Source: Candidatus Giovannonibacteria bacterium RIFCSPLOWO2_12_FULL_43_11c
GTDB taxonomy: Bacteria > Patescibacteriota > Minisyncoccia > JACPKW01 > UBA11713
Reading direction: 5' to 3'
Assembly (NCBI GenBank): GCA_001780775.1
Contig: MFIO01000007.1
Span: 1-39,489 of the forward strand
DNA: 39,489 nucleotides
Under the pieces are notes generated by a model. That model saw only the letters and a program-made list of their open reading frames with translations, did no database searches and was not told where the DNA came from. Below, piece by piece: positions 19,766-27,543 of the stretch. The first letter of the stretch is position 1; each line of letters starts with the position of its first letter. Made by a program: the position numbers and the translations under genes.

Positions 19766-20811
19766 AAATTAAGATTATAGGAGCAGGATCAATGGGACAT
19801 CATTTGGCGTACGCCTCCAGGAGGATGGGTTGGGACGCGACAGTTATTGATAATGATCCAAAAGCGCTTCTGCGGATGAAGAACGAGGTTTACCCTGCGC
19901 GGTACGGTTCCTGGGACGAAAGCATAAAACTTTTCTCTCCGGAGGAAGAACCGAAGGGAGGATTTGATATTATTGCTTTTGGGACTCCGCCCGATGTGAC
20001 TGTTAAATTGGCGGCGAAAGCTTTCGAAGAAAAACCGAAACTTCTCCACCTGGAAAAACCGTTTTGTCCGCCGACGCTCGAGGGAGCGGATGAGTTGATC
20101 GCCCAAATAAATAAAAATCCGGAGACAATAGTTACGGTCGGATATATGTATTCGGTTTCGGAAGGAATTGCGGCGGTAGCCGAAATTTTGACCTCTGGAA
20201 AACTCGGTGAGATACTGAATTTGGATGTTGAATGCCGCGAGCATTGGGGGCAGGGAGTTTTGAAAGCCCATCCGTGGATTTCCGGCCCGTGGGATACGTA
20301 TCTCGGATATTACAAGCGCGGGGGTGGTGCCGCCTGCGAAAATTCCCACGGACTTCATCTTTGGCTCTATTTGGCTGACCGGATGGGATGGAAAGGTATA
20401 ACAGATGTGAAAGCAGCTTTCTCAATGAGAAGTGAAAACGGCTCAAATTACGACGGCACTGCGGCATTTCTGCTTAAAGAAAAAAGCGGGCGAGTTGGCA
20501 GAGTAACGCAGGATACGATAACCTCCCCGACAAAATTCTGGCTTAGGGCGCAGGGAGAAAAAGGATTTTTGGAATGGTATTGCCGCGGCGTTCCGGAGGG
20601 GGATGTTGTCCGGTGGCAGGAAGAGGGAAAGGAAGTCCAAGAGAAAATATTCAAAAAAGAGAGAGCAGACGATTTTTATAGGATGGTTCTTCATTATAAA
20701 GATTTGCTTGACGGCAGCGCATCCGTCGAGAACTCGCCCCTGTCCTTCGATCGGGGATATCGGGTGATGAAAATATTATCAGCAGCATTTAAAGAAGAAA
20801 AATTAATATGA
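19762..20811 (+). CDS. Gfo/Idh/MocA family oxidoreductase
   Basis: 349 aa; KIIGAGSMGHHLAYASRRMGWDATVIDND; LLHLEKPFCPPTLEGADEL. Confidence 0.85.
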   Translation: MKIKIIGAGSMGHHLAYASRRMGWDATVIDNDPKALLRMKNEVYPARYGSWDESIKLFSPEEEPKGGFDIIAFGTPPDVTVKLAAKAFEEKPKLLHLEKPFCPPTLEGADELIAQINKNPETIVTVGYMYSVSEGIAAVAEILTSGKLGEILNLDVECREHWGQGVLKAHPWISGPWDTYLGYYKRGGGAACENSHGLHLWLYLADRMGWKGITDVKAAFSMRSENGSNYDGTAAFLLKEKSGRVGRVTQDTITSPTKFWLRAQGEKGFLEWYCRGVPEGDVVRWQEEGKEVQEKIFKKERADDFYRMVLHYKDLLDGSASVENSPLSFDRGYRVMKILSAAFKEEKLI

Positions 20812-21758
20812 AAAAGAAAGTTTTATATACCGGGCCTGTTGAATTTACTGGAGCTCTCCAGGAAGTTATTGGCCCTGATTTCGAAGTAGAACGAACGGAG
20901 CCGGACGATTCGCTTTTGGCAAAATTCGAGAAAGCGGATGTTTTTATGGACGCTTCGATGAAAGTACGCGTTCCAGCGAGCACGATTGAGAAAGCGGCCA
21001 ATTTAAAACTAATCGTGACGGCGACAACTGGTGCGGATCATATTGACCAGAAAGCCCTCGCCGCAAGAAACATTCCTATATTAACTCTCTCCGGGCAGAA
21101 GGAATTTCTAAAGGGTCTTTCTGCCGCCGCCGAACATTCTTGGCTGCTCCTCTTGGCTGTATCGCGTAAATTAAGAAGCGCTATTCATCATGTTGAAGGC
21201 GGAGGATGGGATCGAGTGCAATTTCCGGGAATTATGATGCGTAATAGAACTCTCGGCGTTATCGGAATGGGCCGGATCGGCTCTTTGATGGCGAGATACG
21301 CGAGAGCCTTTGAAATGAACGTTCTCGGATATGATTCAGAGATTAAAGAATTTTCTCAAGACGCAACGCCAACTGAACTTGACCTGCTTTTGGCCACGTC
21401 GGATATCGTGACAATTCATATTCCACGAAACGACGCAACAAAAAACTTTTTTGACGCCAAGAAAATAAATATGATGAAAAAGGGAGCAATATTAATAAAC
21501 ACTTCCGGGGGGAGTATTATTGACGAGGAGGCGCTTGTGAAAGCTTTGGAAGAGGGCAGGGTTGCGGGAGTTGGCACGGACGTTTTGGATACAGAGCCGA
21601 AAAACGAAGATAGCCCGCTATGGAGACACGCGAAAAATAATGAAAACGTTATCATAACGCCTCACATCGGAGGTTTTTGTCCAGAGGCGGTCGGCTTATC
21701 GATCCGATTTTCCGGCGAGCGAATTTTAAAATACTATAAAGAAAATAATTTGCTATGA
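20808..21758 (+). CDS. D-isomer specific 2-hydroxyacid dehydrogenase
   Basis: 316 aa; GVIGMGRIGSLMARYARAFEMNVLGYDSE; INTSGGSIIDEEALVKALEEGRVAGVGTDVLDTEP; NVIITPHIGG. Confidence 0.92.
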   Translation: MKKKVLYTGPVEFTGALQEVIGPDFEVERTEPDDSLLAKFEKADVFMDASMKVRVPASTIEKAANLKLIVTATTGADHIDQKALAARNIPILTLSGQKEFLKGLSAAAEHSWLLLLAVSRKLRSAIHHVEGGGWDRVQFPGIMMRNRTLGVIGMGRIGSLMARYARAFEMNVLGYDSEIKEFSQDATPTELDLLLATSDIVTIHIPRNDATKNFFDAKKINMMKKGAILINTSGGSIIDEEALVKALEEGRVAGVGTDVLDTEPKNEDSPLWRHAKNNENVIITPHIGGFCPEAVGLSIRFSGERILKYYKENNLL

Positions 21759-23308
21759 TCTCGGAGAATATTGCCAAGCTTGCGGATACTTTGGTTAAAA
21801 AAGGAATTAAATATGCGTTCGGAATTGCCGGGAGCGGTTCAAGTTTGGAATTAATTACGGCGCTCGAGGAGCGCGGCGTTCCTTACCAGCCTGTTTCGCA
21901 CGAAGCGGCCGCTGTTTTTATGGCTGGCGCTTGTTCAAGAGATGGGAAAACGAATGCGGTTGCAATTACTATCAAAGGTCCGGGATTTGCAAACACTGTT
22001 CCAGGAACTCTTTCGAATTTTTATGAAAATCGCCCGGCGCTTACCGCGAGTGAAGCGTATGGGCCTGGCGTTCCTCTTTTTCGCGCGCATAAAAGAATGG
22101 ATCACAAATCCGTAATAAGCACTATTGTGAAAGGTTTTTATTCCGGCAGCGAACCCGAGGGCGTAGAGGCGCTTTTGGATTCGGCATCTTCGGAAGTTCC
22201 AAAGCCGGTGCATATAGATTTGCATAACGAGCCAGGCAAGTCGGAACTATTTATAAAAGAGGAAAAATATTCGGATGAGAGTGATCTCGCAAAAATAAAA
22301 GAATTGATCAATGCTTCGAAAAATCCAGCAATAGTCTTGGGATCTCTGGCTGTCCGGAAACTTCGCAACGTAGATTGGGGAAAGATCGGCGTCCCGGTTT
22401 TTACAACTGCGGCGGGTAAAGGATCTATAGACGAAAACGGCCCAAATGCCGGAGGAATTATAACGGGAGAGATAAAAGACCTTTCGCCTGAAGCGACCAT
22501 TCTCACGAATGCGGATTTAATCGTTTCTTTCGGGTTAAGATACGCGGAAGTAATCGTGGCAGCTCCTTTTAAGGCTCCATTGGTCAATATTGACGCAGCT
22601 GGCGGACTTGCGGATGGTTTTTCTCCCACAATAAATTTCGTCACGAGCGATCCAGACAGCGCGGCATCCGAATTAATCCCCATTCTTTTCAAAAAAAAAT
22701 GGGGAGAAGATGCTATAACGTCCGCACGAGTGGAATTAGAGAAAGAACTTTTCTCCGATCCGTGGCTTCCCGCGACTTTATTCCGAAATTTTCAGAAAAT
22801 GTTTCCCGATGCGGCTCTTGTCTTGGATACGGGATTTTTCTGCACGGTAGGGGAAACGGTTTGGCGTGCTAGGAGTCCCGAATTTTTTCTGGGTTCCTCT
22901 GTCGGGAGGTTTATGGGCTCTTCAATCCCAACGGCTATCGGGTTCGCGATTTCATCCGATAAAAGAATTCTGTCTGTATCGGGAGACGGCGGCATCGTTC
23001 CATACTTCCCCGAGATTAAAATCGCTGTTGAGAAAAAACTCCCGATTTTATTTTTATTCATGTCCGACGGAGGCTACGGATCGGTGGGGCTATCTGGACG
23101 CGCAAAAGGATTGTCGCCCCGCGCTTTCGAATTTGAATCAAGCTGGTGGCGTGCGGCGGAAACTTTGGGGTGCAAGGGTGCGGCAATCGGAAGCGAGAAA
23201 GAATTCAATGACGTGATTGCCTCTTGGAGAAAAGAAGCCGGCCCTTTGTTTTTGGAAACAAAGTTTGATCCCAAAAAATACGGAGACATGGCAAAGCGAT
23301 TGCGCTAA
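21755..23308 (+). CDS. thiamine diphosphate-dependent enzyme (acetolactate synthase-like), divergent
   Basis: 517 aa; SHEAAAVFMAGACSRDG; GDGGIVPYFPEIKIAVEKKLPILFLFMSDGGYG (SD replaces the usual NN). Confidence 0.8.
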   Translation: MISENIAKLADTLVKKGIKYAFGIAGSGSSLELITALEERGVPYQPVSHEAAAVFMAGACSRDGKTNAVAITIKGPGFANTVPGTLSNFYENRPALTASEAYGPGVPLFRAHKRMDHKSVISTIVKGFYSGSEPEGVEALLDSASSEVPKPVHIDLHNEPGKSELFIKEEKYSDESDLAKIKELINASKNPAIVLGSLAVRKLRNVDWGKIGVPVFTTAAGKGSIDENGPNAGGIITGEIKDLSPEATILTNADLIVSFGLRYAEVIVAAPFKAPLVNIDAAGGLADGFSPTINFVTSDPDSAASELIPILFKKKWGEDAITSARVELEKELFSDPWLPATLFRNFQKMFPDAALVLDTGFFCTVGETVWRARSPEFFLGSSVGRFMGSSIPTAIGFAISSDKRILSVSGDGGIVPYFPEIKIAVEKKLPILFLFMSDGGYGSVGLSGRAKGLSPRAFEFESSWWRAAETLGCKGAAIGSEKEFNDVIASWRKEAGPLFLETKFDPKKYGDMAKRLR

Positions 23309-23316
23309 AATAATAT

Positions 23317-24033
23317 ATGGAGAAAATCTTGGGAGTAGTTACGGCTAGAGGAGGTTCAAAAAGCATTCCCGGCAAGAATATTAAATCGCTGGGCGGAAAG
23401 CCTTTAATCTCCTACATTATTGATTCCGCAAAAAATTCCGGAATTTTCGATCGGATTATAATTTCCACCGATGATGAAAAAATTGCAGAAGTTGCAAAAA
23501 AATACGGAGCGGAGGTCTTGTTTATGCGCCCGCCCGAACTCGCAGAAGACACAACTCCACATCTCCCAGTAATCGAGCACGCGGTTAAATGGATGGCCGA
23601 GAAAGAAAATTATAACCCAGAATATACCTCGATTCTTTCCCCAACGTCGCCCATGGTTCGGCCGGAGCATTTCAGGGAAGCATTCGAGATTCTGAAAAAT
23701 AAAAAAGCCGATTCTATAATCGGTGTTGTCCAAATCCCGCCGCATTATAATCCAATACGTTCGTTCTCGTACGATGATGAAGGCTTTTTGAAACTATTTG
23801 TAACGGGGGAGCCTGTACGAAAAAGAATTCCGCGGAGGCAAGATTTGCCTGTTTTCTATACCCTCAATAGCGCGATATATATTTTTAGAACGGATCTGCT
23901 TTTTGATCCGACGGAGCCCAGTTTTTACGGCAACAAAGTCGCGGCCTATGTCATGGACGAAAAACACAGCATTAATATAGATGAGCCGAACGATTGGGAG
24001 GAGGCTGAAAAAATAATCAAAGAAGCAAACTAG
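23317..24033 (+). CDS. acylneuraminate cytidylyltransferase / CMP-nonulosonate synthetase, copy 2
   Basis: 238 aa; ARGGSKSIPGKNIKSLGGKPLISYII; LSPTSPMVRPEHF; closely similar to the 19052 product. Confidence 0.88.
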   Translation: MEKILGVVTARGGSKSIPGKNIKSLGGKPLISYIIDSAKNSGIFDRIIISTDDEKIAEVAKKYGAEVLFMRPPELAEDTTPHLPVIEHAVKWMAEKENYNPEYTSILSPTSPMVRPEHFREAFEILKNKKADSIIGVVQIPPHYNPIRSFSYDDEGFLKLFVTGEPVRKRIPRRQDLPVFYTLNSAIYIFRTDLLFDPTEPSFYGNKVAAYVMDEKHSINIDEPNDWEEAEKIIKEAN

Positions 24034-24035
24034 CG

Positions 24036-24947
24036 ATGTGGATTTTTGCCCTCCCAATAATATCAGGTGTATTTGAAGCGGCCAACCGAAATATAATGAA
24101 GCTTTCAAAGGCGCACACCCTTGTACTGCTTTCGCTCGGGTATTTATTTACCGTGCCGTTTTATGTGGTCTGGCTTTGGGTTGAGGGGATACCAAAGATT
24201 GGGCCAAATTTTTGGTGGGCTGTTTTCTTTCATGTCCCGCTTTGGAGTATTGCAATGATACTTACCATAGAAGCACACAGGAGATCTCCGTTTATTTTAA
24301 CGGCCCCTTATTTGGCGCTTACCCCTGCTTTTTTACTGGTATCTTCGCCTTTGATGGGAGGGGGATATCCAACGCGTCTCGGTGTCCTCGGAGTTTTATT
24401 TGTAACGTTCGGAGTGTATTTTTTAAACGTCAAAGAAGGACAGAATGGAATTTTAGATCCGTTTATTCAGATTGGAAAGGAAAAGGGTTCTCTTTTTATG
24501 CTTTTCGTCGCGTTGATAGGCGCGGTTGTCACAAATCTCGATTTCATAGCGCTCAAAAATGCAAACGGCCCATTCTATGTTCTGATTGACGGTATGCTTA
24601 TGGCTTTGGTTTCAGTAATTTTAATCCTGATTTATTGGCAACGCGGGAAAATAGAGACGAGCGAATTTTCGATAAAATCTTTTTGGCCGTTCTTTTTATT
24701 CGGATTTTTTCTTTTTGGAGCCGTATTTTTTCATATGACAGCGCTGAAATTCATTCAGAATGTTCCCTATGAGATTGCGGGAAAACGCACTGGCGTTATC
24801 TTGGCAACTGTCGGCTCGGGACTGATTCTCGCAAGCTTGAAGCGCTTCCAAGGCAAGTTTAAGGAAGAGAAAGAACAATTGGGATACCGCCTTTTTGGCG
24901 TAGGTTTGATTGTGGCAGGCATGCTCATTATAATCCTTCGCGGGTAA
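24036..24947 (+). CDS. DMT/EamA-like multi-spanning membrane protein
   Basis: 303 aa; many hydrophobic helices in two-half organisation; located inside the nonulosonate operon. Confidence 0.65.
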   Translation: MWIFALPIISGVFEAANRNIMKLSKAHTLVLLSLGYLFTVPFYVVWLWVEGIPKIGPNFWWAVFFHVPLWSIAMILTIEAHRRSPFILTAPYLALTPAFLLVSSPLMGGGYPTRLGVLGVLFVTFGVYFLNVKEGQNGILDPFIQIGKEKGSLFMLFVALIGAVVTNLDFIALKNANGPFYVLIDGMLMALVSVILILIYWQRGKIETSEFSIKSFWPFFLFGFFLFGAVFFHMTALKFIQNVPYEIAGKRTGVILATVGSGLILASLKRFQGKFKEEKEQLGYRLFGVGLIVAGMLIIILRG

Positions 24948-25004
24948 TAAATCGGCGAAACAAATCTTGTCTTCAGAGGGTTTTAATTTTATAGTATAAA
25001 CCAT

Positions 25005-26123
25005 ATGAATTCCGACCAAATTTGGGAAAAAATACAGAAGGGCGTTTTGATTATAGCCGATGCTGGCAAGAATTTTATTCAGACAGAAGAAGAAAAATCT
25101 ACCGAGGAATATCTAGAAAATGCGAAAGAGATAGTTGATAAAGCGATTTGGGCGGGCGCAGATGTTATAAAATGGCAAACGCATAACGTTGAGGACGAAC
25201 AGGTTGATATGACGATTGATTCCCCGCACGCCAAGGACTTAGATCGTTATAAGTGGACGACAAGAAATACAAATTCGACTCCTGTAGAAACTTTTTGGAA
25301 GCCTCTGCGCGAATATTGCGACCAAAAAGGAATCGCGTTTCTTTCGACCCCGATGTCGCGAGGAGCAGCGGAAAGATTGACTAGCGCCGGGAGCACTTTT
25401 TGGAAAATCGGCTCAGGAGATATTTTGGATTTTGTTATGATGGACTACCTTAGAAATTCCGGGAAGCCGGTTATCATGTCTTCCGGAATGAGTACTTTTG
25501 AGGAGGTGAAGAAAGGAATTAATTTTCTTAAAGCAAAAAATAATCGAGTAGCTTTAATGCATTGTTTATCAAAGTATCCTGGAGCGCCCGAGGAAGCCAA
25601 CCTTTCCGTTTCGGAATTATATAGGGAAACTTTTCCCGGAACGCCGATTGGGTTTTCAGAAAATTCTCTGGGGATCGAACCTTCATGCATCGCGGTCGCG
25701 TTTGGCGCAACTATCGTCGAGAAACACTTTACCCTAGACAGAGCTTTTTGGGGGCCGGATCATAAAGTAGCGTCAACCCCCGAGGAATTCAAGACAATGG
25801 TGGGTAGTATAAGGGCAATGGAGAATAGCGACGAGGAAAAAAGAAAATGGCTTTCACTTCCGAACATTAAGGCTGTTTTGGGTGATAAAGAAAAAAAACT
25901 AAATCCTGATGAAGAGCCTCTGCGCCCAATTTGGCGTAAGGCGCTTGTCGCTGGCGCGGATGTTCCCGCGGGGACAGTGGTAACGGCTTCTATGATTTAC
26001 GCCCTGCGGCCTCAGGCTTATGTAAGCGGGCTTGCGTCGGAGCGATATGAAGAAGTTTTGGGTAGAAAAACAAAGAAGGACTTAAAAAAATTTGATCCGA
26101 TAACGGAAGATGTCCTCGAATAA
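25005..26123 (+). CDS. neuB: N-acetylneuraminate synthase family (NeuB-like) with C-terminal SAF domain
   Basis: 372 aa; GADVIKWQT, FLSTPMSRGAAERL, KIGSGD, PVIMSSGMST, HFTLDRAFWGPDHKVASTPEEF, C-terminal RKALVAGADVPAGTVVTASMI. Confidence 0.88.
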   Translation: MNSDQIWEKIQKGVLIIADAGKNFIQTEEEKSTEEYLENAKEIVDKAIWAGADVIKWQTHNVEDEQVDMTIDSPHAKDLDRYKWTTRNTNSTPVETFWKPLREYCDQKGIAFLSTPMSRGAAERLTSAGSTFWKIGSGDILDFVMMDYLRNSGKPVIMSSGMSTFEEVKKGINFLKAKNNRVALMHCLSKYPGAPEEANLSVSELYRETFPGTPIGFSENSLGIEPSCIAVAFGATIVEKHFTLDRAFWGPDHKVASTPEEFKTMVGSIRAMENSDEEKRKWLSLPNIKAVLGDKEKKLNPDEEPLRPIWRKALVAGADVPAGTVVTASMIYALRPQAYVSGLASERYEEVLGRKTKKDLKKFDPITEDVLE

Positions 26124-27519
26124 GACTATATTACTGCCCGTATATAATGGAATTCGGGCGAAGAATTTTTTTAGGAATGATTCATATAGGGAGCTTGTTT
26201 CCATTCCCGGCATACGCTTGATTATTTTGATCCCTTCTTCGAAACTCGATTACTACCAAAAAGAATTCCCGGAAAAAAATGTCATCTTCGAACCTCTCGA
26301 TATAATTTCCGAATCCGCATTCGGAGTCAGGCTTTATGACTTTTGCATAAATCTCCTTTTTACAAAAACTACCCGAACCAAGCAGTATCGGGACTATTTG
26401 AAATATAGGAATACGAGCGCGTTTGCGAAATTAATGGCGAAACGTGCTATAAACTTTTTTCTGGGGCCGTTTGGATTTATAATGCTGCCAATTGTGCATT
26501 TTCTCGACAATAAGTTTGTAAGTTTGGATGAAGGCGTTTCCGGTCTTTTAAAAAAATATAATCCAGATTTGGTTTTGGCGCCGGATATTGTTTTTCCTCC
26601 GGATCGAGTTGTATTACGCGCCGCGAAACGCCTTGGTTTCTACACGGTCGGAATGATCCGTTCTTGGGACAATCTTACTTCGAAGGGGGTTGTTCAGGTG
26701 CTTCCGCGCAAATTGATTGTGTACACGACGGTTATGAAAATTGAGGCGATAAAATATGCTGGAATGCCGGAAAAAGATATTGTGGTAACAGGCATCCCTC
26801 ATTATGACGCGTTTTATCGGCCTCTTAAAATAAGCCGCGAGGCGTTTCTGAAATCACTTGGCATTCCTCTGGATAGAAAAATTATCCTGACCGCGCCTTT
26901 TATGTATAGCCACACGGGTTCTGCGGAAATAATCATCAAGGAGCTTTTGGCGGCAATTGATTCCGGGAAGTTGTCTTCAAGTACCCATCTTTTGGTGCGT
27001 TACCGTCCGGCAACTCCGGAGATCGCGGAGAGCAGGCTTCCTAAGTCGGATCACATGACGATCACCTCGCCTTGCGAACGCTGCTTTCAGGTAAAAAATT
27101 TGCAATCGCCCACCGAAGACTGGGAATGGTCAGATAAAGACGTTGAGCTGCTTTTGAATTCTCTGGCATATAGCGACGTCGTAATAAATTATATGTCCAC
27201 ACTATCAATTGACGCCGCCGTTTTTGATAAACCCGTCATTAATATTCGCTTTGAAGCGGACCCGACTACCCCGCCACATAAGCATGTCAATGCATATGTA
27301 GGGATGCTTCACTACGAAGCTATGGAAGATTCCGGAGGAGTAAGGCGAGTCTGGAATATGAACGAGCTGATTGACGCGACACGCGATTACCTTTTGCATC
27401 CAGAGAAGGAACGCGAGGGCCGGGCGCGAATGGTTGCAGAACAAATTGAGTTTACTGATGGCTTGGCAGGAAAACGTACCGCAGAATACATAAGAACGCT
27501 TTTATATTCGCGGTCTTAG
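26110..27519 (+). CDS. GT-B-like predicted glycosyl/glycerophospho-transferase (paralog of 15328-16701)
   Basis: 469 aa; see paralog; adjacent to neuB. Confidence 0.5.
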   Translation: MSSNKTILLPVYNGIRAKNFFRNDSYRELVSIPGIRLIILIPSSKLDYYQKEFPEKNVIFEPLDIISESAFGVRLYDFCINLLFTKTTRTKQYRDYLKYRNTSAFAKLMAKRAINFFLGPFGFIMLPIVHFLDNKFVSLDEGVSGLLKKYNPDLVLAPDIVFPPDRVVLRAAKRLGFYTVGMIRSWDNLTSKGVVQVLPRKLIVYTTVMKIEAIKYAGMPEKDIVVTGIPHYDAFYRPLKISREAFLKSLGIPLDRKIILTAPFMYSHTGSAEIIIKELLAAIDSGKLSSSTHLLVRYRPATPEIAESRLPKSDHMTITSPCERCFQVKNLQSPTEDWEWSDKDVELLLNSLAYSDVVINYMSTLSIDAAVFDKPVINIRFEADPTTPPHKHVNAYVGMLHYEAMEDSGGVRRVWNMNELIDATRDYLLHPEKEREGRARMVAEQIEFTDGLAGKRTAEYIRTLLYSRS

Positions 27520-27543
27520 CCGGAATCTGGTATCCTTATATCT

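Noticed and set aside
19789-20358. 189-aa minus-strand ORF antisense to the Gfo/Idh gene
   Set aside because: Plus strand has clear oxidoreductase motifs; antisense translation is low-complexity and unrecognised.
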